Source: an uncultured Duganella sp.
Lineage (GTDB): Bacteria > Pseudomonadota > Gammaproteobacteria > Burkholderiales > Burkholderiaceae
Direction: 5' to 3'
DNA: 14,615 bases
NCBI GenBank assembly: GCA_946482635.1
Contig: CAMLSG010000136.1
Location: 1-14,615 of the forward strand
Program-made: the position numbers and the translations under genes
Notes under the pieces: model-generated
Database searches by the model: none
What the model saw: only the letters and a program-made list of their open reading frames with translations
What the model was told of the DNA's origin: nothing
Shown here: one piece after another, positions 7,626 to 14,615 of the stretch
Layout of the letters: each line of letters begins with the position of its first letter
How positions within the stretch are numbered: the first letter of the stretch is position 1

Positions 7626-8866
7626 GTGCGCGTCCAGCTCGCCATCGCCCTCGCCCACCTGCGCCAGCGCCCGCGCTCGACCCTGGTGTCGCTGCTGGGC
7701 ATCATGCTGGGCGTGGCATTCTTCCTCGCCGTCTCGGCCCTGATGCGCGGCTCGGAGCAGGATTTCCTGAAGCGCCTGGTCGACAACAGCCCGCACATCA
7801 CCGTCATGGACCAGTACCGCACGCCGCACGTGCAGCCAGCCGAATTGCGCTGGCCCGGCGCTGCGCTGGCCATCAGCAACGTCAAGCCGCAGCAGGAAAC
7901 GCGCGGCATCCGCAATTACCGCAACAAGCTGGAAGCGATCGAAAGCCTGCCCGGCGTGCGCGTGGCGCCCGTATTGCGCGGCTCGGCCGTGCTGACCTTC
8001 GCCGGCCAGCAGCAGGGCGTCAGCCTGTCGGGCGTGGTGCCGGCGCGCATGAAGGATGTCTCCACCATCGACGAGCAGATGGTGGCCGGGACGCTGGACG
8101 ACCTGTCGGCCACGCCCAATGGGCTGATCATCGGCCAGGGGCTGGCCGACAAATTCCAGCTGCGGCTGGACAGCACGGTCAACGTGCTGGGCGCCAGCGG
8201 CGGCAGCCGCGTCATGAAGGTGGTCGGCATTTTCCGCACCGGCAACGCCGGCTACGACGAAGCCGAAGCCTTCACCCTGCTCAAGCGCGCGCAGGTGATC
8301 CTGGAACGGCCCAACCGCGTCAACCGCTTCATCATCCAGCTGGCCGACCCGCAGGCGGCACGCGCGGTGGCAGCCGCCATCGAAGCCAGCATCGGCTACA
8401 AGGCGGTGTCCTGGAGCGAGGCCTCGGAAGACTTGCTGAGCTTGCTACTGGTGCGCAATATCATCATGTACAGCGTGGTGACGGCCATCCTGGTGGTGGC
8501 CTCGTTCGGCATCTACAACACCATTTCCACCATCGTGGTCGACAAGCGGCGCGACATCGCCATCCTGAAGGCGATGGGCTTCCAGGCCGCCGACATCCGC
8601 CGCATCTTCCTGTACCAGGGCATGGTGATCGGCTTGCTGGGCAGCGCCGCCGGCCTGCTGCTGGGCTACGGCATGATGCACGTGCTGGCGCGCATCGAGC
8701 TCAAGCCGCCCGGCGTCAGCGACGTGGTCAGGATGCCGGTCTGGTGGGGCGCCGACCAGTACCTGCTGGCGGTGGGCTTCGCCATGGCTGCCTGCCTGGG
8801 CGCGGCCTACCTGCCGGCGCGCAAGGGCGGCAAGCTGCAGCCGGTCATGACCTTGCGCGGTGCGCT

Positions 8867-8870
<4 letters not shown>
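7626..8870 (+). CDS. ABC exporter permease, FtsX/LolC-MacB type
   Basis: A 414-residue inner-membrane protein with the FtsX/MacB layout: one N-terminal helix (about 18-40), a large periplasmic domain (about 45-275), then three helices at about 279-305, 327-355 and 378-398. The cytoplasmic loop after helix 2 carries DKRRDIAILKAMGF, the coupling region typical of LolC/LolE and MacB permeases that contacts the ABC ATPase. The start is GTG at 7626; the ribosome-binding site AGGA overlaps the stop of the adaptor gene. The stop overlaps the ATG of the ATPase gene (ATGA). Permeases of this type do not move substrates through a channel but drive periplasmic transport by mechanotransmission. A lipoprotein-sorting role is less likely because the partner is a HlyD-like adaptor, which LolCDE lacks. 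Substrate unknown. Confidence 0.88.
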
Positions 8871-9571
<701 letters not shown>

Positions 9572-9601
9572 GCGCCAGGCGGCCGGCCAGCCCTGCCGCA
9601 C

Positions 9602-9644
9602 TTGATCCAGGTCATGGATTGCGTCGCGCTGCCGGGTGCAGACT
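9602..9644 (+). promoter_or_regulatory. FNR/ANR-like promoter of the UspA-hemerythrin-UspA operon
   Basis: The dyad TTGATCCAGGTCAT (9602-9615) has a perfect left half-site, the best of the four in the window. A weak -10-like CAGACT is at 9639-9644, 37 bases from the dyad start, followed by the same ACTGGG as in the exporter promoter. A start near 9650 would leave about 42 bases before the ATG at 9692. The -10 is poor (3 of 6 matches), which fits strong dependence on an activator, though that is inference. Confidence 0.65.
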
Positions 9645-9691
9645 GGGCATACCACTTACGGAGGTTCACCCGGGCCATCAAGGAGACAATC

Positions 9692-10525
9692 ATGCCCTAC
9701 CGCACTATCGTGGTCCATGCAGACCGCGCCCCCAACGCCGCCGCCCGCTTCGAACTGGCTGCCCAGCTGGCAGCACGGGAAGGCGCCCACCTCATCGGCG
9801 CCGCCATGACCGGCGTGCCGCGCTATATGCTGGCCGGCAGCCCGTACGAAGGCAGCGGCGTACTGATTGCCGATCACCTGCGCCACGCCGCCGAACGCGC
9901 GGACGGGGCACTGGCCCGCTTCGAGGAGATTGCCACGCGCGTCGGGGTGCCGCACGAACAGCGGCGCCACAACGTGGACGAATATGCCGGGCTTTGCCTG
10001 CAGGCGCGTTATGCCGACTTGCTGGTACTGGGCCAGGCCGATCCCGACGACCACGATGAAGGCGGCTTGCTGCTGGACTTGCCGGAGCAGATCCTGCTGC
10101 ATGGCGGCCGTCCGGTGCTGCTGGTACCGCGCAAAGGCAGCTTTGCCCCGCCGGCGCGCCACGCCCTGCTGGCCTGGAACGGCAGCCGGGAAGCGGCGCG
10201 CGCGGCCAGCGCCGCACTGCCGCTGCTGCAGCAGGTCGACAAGGTGACGCTGGCCGTATTCGGCCCGGCCAAGGGCGACCACGGCGAGGAGCCCGGCGCC
10301 GATATCGCGCTGTACCTGGCGCGCCACGACATCAAGGTCGAGGTGCTGGTGCGGCCACAGTCGGCCGACGCCGGCCAGGCCATCCTGGCGCTGGCCGGCG
10401 ATGCGGGCGCCGAATTGCTGGTCATGGGCGCTTATGGCCACAGCCGCTGGCGCGAGATGGTGCTGGGCGGCGCCACGCGCAGCGTCCTGGCGCAGGCCAG
10501 CCTGCCAGTGCTGCTGTCGCATTGA
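9692..10525 (+). CDS. Tandem-domain universal stress protein (UspA family), copy 2
   Basis: A 277-residue tandem Usp protein: first fold about 1-146, second about 156-277. The ATP-loop region in the second fold is G246-x2-G249-x9-G259-G260, followed by ATR. So the residue after the last Gly is Gly, not the usual Ser/Thr, as in copy 3 but unlike copy 1. The start is the ATG with AAGGAG six bases before it. Copies 2 and 3 share long stretches, including GQAD (115-118), DLPEQ (129-133), HGEEPGADIA (197-206) and the LGGATR end, and look like a tandem duplication with the hemerythrin gene between them. Behind an FNR-like promoter. Known parallel: in Pseudomonas aeruginosa several usp genes are under Anr control and help anaerobic survival; the same role is inferred here. 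Confidence 0.93.
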   Translation: MPYRTIVVHADRAPNAAARFELAAQLAAREGAHLIGAAMTGVPRYMLAGSPYEGSGVLIADHLRHAAERADGALARFEEIATRVGVPHEQRRHNVDEYAGLCLQARYADLLVLGQADPDDHDEGGLLLDLPEQILLHGGRPVLLVPRKGSFAPPARHALLAWNGSREAARAASAALPLLQQVDKVTLAVFGPAKGDHGEEPGADIALYLARHDIKVEVLVRPQSADAGQAILALAGDAGAELLVMGAYGHSRWREMVLGGATRSVLAQASLPVLLSH

Positions 10526-10539
10526 AGCCGGGGGTCGCC

Positions 10540-10917
10540 ATGCAGCCAATGCCGCCGGGCAGCCGGGAGCATCTCGACCAGCTTCACGAGCGCCTGTTCG
10601 ACATGATCGACGCGCTGCTGGCACAGCCGGCCGGCAGCTTCGGCGCGGCCTATCACCAGATGGTGGCCGCGCTTGAACAGGATTTCCGCCATGAAGAGCA
10701 TTGGATGGAACACTACCAGTGCGCCGACGCCCACCAGCACCGTGAACAGCATGCCCGCATGCAGGCCGGCCTGCACCATGCCGCCGCAGCGCTGGAACAG
10801 GGCAACCCGGCGCCGGCGCGCCAGGCTGCGGCAGCCTTGCGCGAGTGGCTGCCGTTCCACATCGCCAGCCAGGACCGGAACCTGCTGCTGGCAATGCGGC
10901 AGGCCGGCGCGACCTAG
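10540..10917 (+). CDS. Hemerythrin-like protein with one altered iron-ligand position
   Basis: A 125-residue, probably four-helix-bundle protein. Ligand positions, aligned by spacing to classical hemerythrin: His16 (DQLHERLF), Asp48 where His54 of the classical protein stands (QDFRHEEHW), Glu52, His67 and His71 (HREQH), His107 and Asp112 (FHIASQD). Six of seven are kept, including the diagnostic C-terminal HxxxxD. Family role: reversible O2 binding or O2/NO/redox sensing at a di-iron centre; bacterial single-domain forms may buffer or deliver O2. With Asp at one ligand the chemistry may differ. The start is uncertain: ATG 10540 has GGGGG five bases upstream; ATG 10549 and a TTG at 10522 overlapping the usp stop are alternatives. 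It lies between two usp genes and is presumably co-transcribed with them. Confidence 0.8.
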   Translation: MQPMPPGSREHLDQLHERLFDMIDALLAQPAGSFGAAYHQMVAALEQDFRHEEHWMEHYQCADAHQHREQHARMQAGLHHAAAALEQGNPAPARQAAAALREWLPFHIASQDRNLLLAMRQAGAT

Positions 10918-10986
10918 CCCGGCCTGCTTTTGCTTCGGCGGTGCGCCGCCACCGCCACGCTGGAACCACTACTCCAGGAGGACATC

Positions 10987-11826
10987 ATGTACAAGACGAT
11001 CTTGCTCCATGCAGATGCAGCGCGCAGCGCCCCCATGCGCCTGCGGCTGGCGGCCATGCTGGCCGAACAACAACAGGCGCACCTGGTCTGTGCCGCGATG
11101 ACCGGCATATCGCGCTACGCCTATCGCGGTCATGACGACCAGCCTTACCAGGTGATCCGCCCTGACCTGGCGCAAATGGCTGGCGACAGCGCCCGCCAGG
11201 CGCTCGACAAGCTGGTCCAGCTGGCAGGAAGCCTTGGCTTGCCTTCCTGTGAAGGGCGCCTGGTCAACGATGACGCCTGCGGCGGATTGCTGCTGCAATC
11301 GCGCTATGCCGACCTGGTGGTGCTGGGCCAGGCCGACCGCGACGATCCCGCCACGGGCGGCATGCTGCAGGATCTGCCGGAACAGCTCATCCTCAACTGC
11401 AGCCGCCCGGTGCTGGTAGTGCCGTTTGCCGGCAGTTTCCCCACCATCGGCGTGGCCGTGCTGGTGGCGTGGGATGGCAGTCTCCAGGCCACCCGGGCGA
11501 TGACCCAGGCGCTGCCGATCCTGCGCCGCGCCGGACGCGTGGTGCTCGGCATGATCGACCCGGTCAGCGGCGGCGGCGAACACGGCGAGGAGCCCGGCGC
11601 CGACATTGCCACTTACCTGGCGCGGCATGGTGTCAAGGTTGACGTATGCAGCGAAAGTGCTGCCGGCGACGCTGGCGAAGCCTTGCTGGCCATGGCCGAC
11701 AAGGTGAAAGCCGACCTGCTGGTGATGGGCGCCTATGGCCATCCGCGCTATCGTGAAATCATGCTGGGCGGCGCCACCCGAACCGTACTGGCCAGCGCTA
11801 CGCTGCCGGTGCTGATGGCGCACTGA
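10987..11826 (+). CDS. Tandem-domain universal stress protein (UspA family), copy 3
   Basis: A 279-residue tandem Usp protein, the closest relative in the window of copy 2. The second fold carries G248-x2-G251-x9-G261-G262 with ATR after it. Shared blocks with copy 2 include AAMTG near residue 36, GQAD at 115-118, DLPEQ at 129-133 and HGEEPGADIA at 199-208. The start is the ATG with AGGAGG five bases upstream; the in-frame region before it (from 10930) has no ribosome-binding site. A 69-base gap separates it from the hemerythrin gene and I see no promoter or FNR-like dyad there, so it is probably read from the promoter at 9602. It faces the hsp20 gene tail to tail across a strong hairpin. Confidence 0.92.
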   Translation: MYKTILLHADAARSAPMRLRLAAMLAEQQQAHLVCAAMTGISRYAYRGHDDQPYQVIRPDLAQMAGDSARQALDKLVQLAGSLGLPSCEGRLVNDDACGGLLLQSRYADLVVLGQADRDDPATGGMLQDLPEQLILNCSRPVLVVPFAGSFPTIGVAVLVAWDGSLQATRAMTQALPILRRAGRVVLGMIDPVSGGGEHGEEPGADIATYLARHGVKVDVCSESAAGDAGEALLAMADKVKADLLVMGAYGHPRYREIMLGGATRTVLASATLPVLMAH

Positions 11827-11831
11827 GGCCA

Positions 11832-11858
11832 GGGCGGGCGGCGGGGCGCCGCCCGCCC
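11832..11858. terminator. Strong GC hairpin between convergent genes, possible bidirectional terminator
   Basis: A perfect 11-bp stem (GGGCGGGCGGC at 11832-11842 paired with 11848-11858) around a 5-base loop, placed in the 39-bp gap between the stop of the third UspA gene and the stop of hsp20. There is no T-run on either side, so it is not a classical intrinsic terminator. It could end or protect both transcripts at the 3' end. Confidence 0.5.
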
Positions 11859-11865
11859 GCAAGGC

Positions 11866-12312
11866 TCAATTGATGGTCACCTGCTTGCTGGATTTGCCCT
11901 CGAGCTTGGGCAGTACCAGCGACAGGATGCCTTCGGCATATTTGGCCTCCACCTTGGCCGCATCGATATCGTGGGCCAGGGTAAAGCTGCGGCGCTGCGC
12001 ACCGTAGTAGCGCTCCGAGCGCACCGTCTTGCCGTTCTTATCATCCTGCTCACGCTTCAGTTCGGCACTGATGGAAACCACATTGCCATCGACCTCGACC
12101 TGGATATCGTCCTTTTTCACGCCAGGGATCTCGGCTTTCACGGTATAGGCCTTATCCGATTCTTCGACATCCATCTTGATGCGTGGCTCGACCGCCCAGT
12201 CGCCCAGCGCAGGACGCAGGTTGAAGTCGCGCAGCCAGTCTTCCATGGCATGGAAGGGTTCGAAACGCGCGATGTCATTGAACGGGTCGAAACGGGTCAG
12301 GTTTTTTGCCAT
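11866..12312 (-). CDS. Small heat-shock protein, Hsp20/alpha-crystallin family
   Basis: A 148-residue ATP-independent holdase chaperone. The alpha-crystallin domain spans about 44-136, with the conserved AEIPGVKKDDI (60-70) and the hallmark YAEGILSLVLPK (125-136, the A-x-x-x-G-I-L pattern). The C-terminal tail has V145-T-I147, the I/V-x-I motif used for oligomer assembly, and the N-terminal arm contains FDPF. The start chosen is ATG 12312 with GAGG upstream; an in-frame ATG at 12348 has no ribosome-binding site and would leave only about 14 bases of leader. It is preceded by an FNR-like promoter, and no sigma-32-type promoter or ROSE-like element is evident. Regulation by oxygen rather than heat would resemble hspX (Acr) of the mycobacterial DosR regulon. 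Confidence 0.94.
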   Translation of the reverse strand: MAKNLTRFDPFNDIARFEPFHAMEDWLRDFNLRPALGDWAVEPRIKMDVEESDKAYTVKAEIPGVKKDDIQVEVDGNVVSISAELKREQDDKNGKTVRSERYYGAQRRSFTLAHDIDAAKVEAKYAEGILSLVLPKLEGKSSKQVTIN

Positions 12313-12368
12313 GATAATCCTCGCTTTCTGATTGGTTGAAGTGGGCATCGGCTGCGATGCCTGTCCCT

Positions 12369-12410
12369 ATGTTAAGAAGCCGCCACCTCGCTGCAAATGA
12401 TCCAGGTCAA
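12369..12410 (-). promoter_or_regulatory. FNR/ANR-like promoter of hsp20
   Basis: On the - strand the dyad reads TTGACCTGGATCAT (12410-12397). Its first base is exactly 36 bases before -10-like TAACAT (12374-12369), so the predicted start is 12362, with a 50-base leader to the ATG at 12312. The same GGTCAAGTCCGG (12405-12416) also covers and flanks the ATPase operator (6460-6471), the only extended similarity outside the dyad. It lies 133 bases before the divergent MFS gene, where no -10 at the matching distance is seen. Confidence 0.7.
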
Positions 12411-12493
12411 GTCCGGCACGGGCCGCCGGGAAGCGATGATTATTGAAGCAAAATCAAAAGTGTTTAGCGGATACAGGGCTTAATCCGCAAATA

Positions 12494-12522
12494 TTGCCCC
12501 GGTACACTGCGATCCATTGAAT
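12494..12522 (+). promoter_or_regulatory. Possible sigma-70 promoter of the MFS gene
   Basis: TTGCCC (12494-12499) and TTGAAT (12517-12522) are 17 bp apart, each matching 4 of 6 consensus bases. This would start transcription just before the AAGGAG ribosome-binding site at 12528-12533, so the leader would be very short. A weak prediction, noted because the divergent FNR-like operator does not fit the + strand gene. Confidence 0.25.
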
Positions 12523-12542
12523 AACTCAAGGAGTCTGTTCCA

Positions 12543-13718
12543 ATGCGATCCTCTACCGCCCTGTTAGCCCTTGCCACCGGCGCCTTCGCCATCGGCACCA
12601 CCGAGTTCACTCCGATGGGCCTGCTGCCCGTGATCGCCGACGGCGTCCAGGTCAGCATTCCCACTGCGGGCATGCTGGTCTCCGCCTACGCTGTCGGCGT
12701 CATGGCGGGCGCCCCGGTGATGACTTTGCTGTTCAGCCGCTTCGGCAAGCGCGCCGCCCTGATGGCGCTGATGCTGATCTTCACCATCGGCAACCTGCTG
12801 TCGGCATTTGCGCCCAGCTACACCACCCTGCTGCTGTCGCGCCTGATCACCAGCCTCAATCACGGCGCCTTCTTTGGCATCGGCGCCGTGGTGGCCGCCA
12901 GCGTGGTGCCAAAAGAGAAACAGGCCAGCGCCATTGCTGCCATGTTCATGGGCCTGACCGTTGCCAATATCGGCGGCGTGCCTGCGGCCACCTGGATCGG
13001 CCAGCAAGTCGGCTGGCGCGTTGCCTTTGCCGGCACCGCCGTACTGGGACTGGTGACCATCGCCGCCCTGTGGCTGGCCCTGCCCAAGGGTGAACCGGGC
13101 AAGGCGCCCGACCTGCGCCGTGAACTGAAAGTGCTGACCCGCCCCGAAGTGCTGCTGGCGATGGGCACCACCGTCATGGGTTCCGGCGCCATGTTTGCGC
13201 TCTACACCTACGTGGCCCCGATCCTGGCCGAGATCACCCATGCCAGCCCCGGTTTTGTGGCCTTCTCCCTGGTGCTGATCGGCATCGGCTTCACCATCGG
13301 CAATAGCCTGGGCGGCCGCCTGGCTGACTGGTCGCTGGATGGCGCCACCAAGCTGATCCTCGCGGTGCTTGCGGTGACCATGGCTGTCCTGCCGCTGGTC
13401 ATGACGACCGAAATCGGCGCCGCCATTGGCCTGGTTGTCTGGGGTGCTGCCGCTTTCGGCATGGTGCCGCCGGTGCAGATGCGGGTAATGCAGGCTGCGG
13501 CCCAAGCGCCTGGCCTGGCTTCGTCGGTGAACGTCGGTGCTTTCAACCTGGGTAACGCGGTGGGCGCCGCCCTTGGGGGCGTGGTGATCGGCCAGGGCTT
13601 GGGCTATGCCGCGGTACCGCTGGTGGGTGCGGCGCTGGCTGCCGGCGGCCTGGCGCTGGTCTGGCTTGGCAATGCCGGACGCCGCAATGCTTCGGCTTCC
13701 GCTGCGTCTTCGATCTGA
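12543..13718 (+). CDS. MFS transporter, DHA1 family (AraJ/YdhP-like)
   Basis: A 391-residue inner-membrane protein with about twelve hydrophobic segments, the usual MFS size. The N-terminal stretch ATGAFAIGTTEFTPMGLLP (11-29) matches the conserved beginning of the AraJ/YdhP/NepI group of sugar- and drug-efflux-type proteins. The loop after helix 2 has SRFGKR (65-70), a variant of MFS motif A. The middle cytoplasmic loop (about 181-200) is charged, as usual between the two halves. The start is ATG with AAGGAG nine bases upstream. Substrate unknown; proton-driven export is the family norm. The luciferase-like gene starts 14 bases after the stop and is probably in the same operon. Confidence 0.9.
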   Translation: MRSSTALLALATGAFAIGTTEFTPMGLLPVIADGVQVSIPTAGMLVSAYAVGVMAGAPVMTLLFSRFGKRAALMALMLIFTIGNLLSAFAPSYTTLLLSRLITSLNHGAFFGIGAVVAASVVPKEKQASAIAAMFMGLTVANIGGVPAATWIGQQVGWRVAFAGTAVLGLVTIAALWLALPKGEPGKAPDLRRELKVLTRPEVLLAMGTTVMGSGAMFALYTYVAPILAEITHASPGFVAFSLVLIGIGFTIGNSLGGRLADWSLDGATKLILAVLAVTMAVLPLVMTTEIGAAIGLVVWGAAAFGMVPPVQMRVMQAAAQAPGLASSVNVGAFNLGNAVGAALGGVVIGQGLGYAAVPLVGAALAAGGLALVWLGNAGRRNASASAASSI

Positions 13719-13732
13719 ACCGGGAGTCAACC

Positions 13733-14615
13733 ATGAGCGCTACTTTGGCTCGCCTGACGGACGGCGGCTTCAGCATCGGCATCGAAGCCCCGCTGGATAA
13801 CGACTGGACGCATGCCGGCGACCAGGCAAGGCAGCAAGCCGGGCGCCTGCCCGGCGAACCGGACCTGCAGCGCCATGCCGAACTGGCGCAACTGGCGGAC
13901 CGCCTGGGCTTCCGCGCCCTGTGGGTGCGCGATGTGCCGATGTACGATCCGTCCTTTGGCGATGCGGCCCAGGTGTTCGAGGTGTTTTCCTATCTCGGCT
14001 ACCTGGCTGGCATCACCAGCGACATCCTGCTTGGCACGGCGGCCGTGGTGCTGCCGATCCGTGAGCCGCTGCTAACGCTGAAGTCGGCGGCAACCATCCA
14101 GCGCTTGAGCGGCAACCGCCTGGTGCTGGGCGTGGCCAGCGGCGACCGGCCTGTCGAGTATCCCTTGTTCGGCCGCGATTTCGCTGAACGCGGAAACAGC
14201 TTCCGCGAACAAGTGGCGCTACTGCGCGATGGTGCGCAGTCCAGCCTTCCGCCCGGACTGAAAGTATTGCCGCGCATGGAAGCGCCACCGCCGCTGCTGG
14301 TGGCCGGACTGGCCCAGCAAAGCCCGGCGTGGGTCGGTCAGAACATGGACGGCAGCCTGGCTTATCCGGGCACGCCGGAGGACCATGCCCGCCGTGTGGC
14401 CGCCTGGCGCGCCGTGGCCGGCGACAAGCCATATGCCACGTTCATCCATATGGACTTGAGCGAGCGCGCCGATGAGCCGATGCAGCGCTGGCGCTTCGGC
14501 TTCCGCGGCGGCCGCGAAGCCCTGATCGAGGAACTGGGTGCACTCCGGGCAGCCGGTGTCGACCACGTCGGCCTGCATTTCCGCCGCAACCGCCGCCCGC
14601 TGGGCGAAACCTTCC
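13733..14615 (+). CDS. Luciferase-like monooxygenase (LLM, BA3436-type), 3' end outside window
   Basis: An uninterrupted frame of 294 codons, still open at the window edge. The start ATG has GGGAG six bases upstream. Recognised features: GIEAPLDNDW (16-25), LGFRALWVRDVP with following DPSFGD, GTAAVVLPIREPL, and LSGNRLVLGVASGDRP followed by VEYPLFG, the flavin-binding barrel pattern of the luciferase-type oxidoreductases named after Bacillus BA3436. These use FMN (or F420 in other branches) and act on small organic substrates; the substrate here is unknown. No frameshift is seen. The gene follows the MFS gene after 14 bases, so the pair may modify and export, or import and degrade, the same compound (inference). 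Confidence 0.87.
   Translation, partial: MSATLARLTDGGFSIGIEAPLDNDWTHAGDQARQQAGRLPGEPDLQRHAELAQLADRLGFRALWVRDVPMYDPSFGDAAQVFEVFSYLGYLAGITSDILLGTAAVVLPIREPLLTLKSAATIQRLSGNRLVLGVASGDRPVEYPLFGRDFAERGNSFREQVALLRDGAQSSLPPGLKVLPRMEAPPPLLVAGLAQQSPAWVGQNMDGSLAYPGTPEDHARRVAAWRAVAGDKPYATFIHMDLSERADEPMQRWRFGFRGGREALIEELGALRAAGVDHVGLHFRRNRRPLGETF

Noticed and set aside
12346..12348. ATG 36 bases upstream as start of hsp20
   Set aside because: No ribosome-binding site before it and a leader of only about 14 bases; the ATG at 12312 has GAGG at proper spacing and begins with the family-typical N-terminus.
12443..12457. TTGAAGCAAAATCAA, resembling another FNR-like dyad near the MFS gene
   Set aside because: The half-sites are five bases apart instead of four and the left half is imperfect; AT-rich chance match is more likely.

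Overview
The window is high-GC, densely coding, has no mobile elements, and reads like a betaproteobacterial chromosome. Protein styles (tandem-domain UspA proteins, a Pat-type acetyltransferase, a BA3436-type luciferase-like protein) and the GC-ending codon bias suggest Oxalobacteraceae (Massilia/Duganella/Janthinobacterium relatives). That placement is an inference from memory, not a search result.

Layout. (1) 14-1203, + strand: a tandem UspA protein, translationally coupled to a small DUF202-like membrane protein. (2) 3874-1205 and 6393-3871, - strand: a P-type cation ATPase followed, with an ATGA overlap, by a two-part acyl-CoA synthetase/GNAT protein of the Pat/PatZ type. (3) 6568-9571, + strand, divergent from the ATPase: a three-gene exporter of membrane fusion protein, FtsX-type permease and ABC ATPase. 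(4) 9692-11826, + strand: UspA, hemerythrin-like protein, UspA. (5) 12312-11866, - strand: an Hsp20 small heat-shock protein convergent with the third UspA gene. (6) 12543 to the window end, + strand: an MFS transporter of the AraJ/YdhP type, then a luciferase-like monooxygenase cut by the window edge.

The main result is regulatory. Four copies of a 14-bp FNR/ANR-like dyad (consensus WTGAYCMAGGTCAW; three share the core TGATCCAGGTCA) sit in front of four separate transcription units: ATPase-Pat, the ABC exporter, UspA-hemerythrin-UspA, and hsp20. In three of the four the first base of a plausible -10 hexamer lies exactly 36 bases from the first base of the dyad, and in the fourth 37. This is the geometry of a class II FNR promoter centred at -41.5. 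The segment therefore looks like one oxygen- or redox-controlled survival island: stress ATP-binding proteins, a holdase chaperone, an ion pump, protein-lysine acetylation, a di-iron protein and an envelope exporter. The gene content resembles the DosR dormancy regulon of mycobacteria (Usp, Hsp20, P-type ATPase), but with an FNR-type operator. The first UspA gene probably belongs too, but its promoter lies outside the window. The MFS and luciferase-like genes show no such promoter and are probably unrelated neighbours.

Two proteins differ at residues usually important in their families. The ATPase lacks acidic residues in two membrane segments, and the hemerythrin has Asp at one iron-ligand His position.
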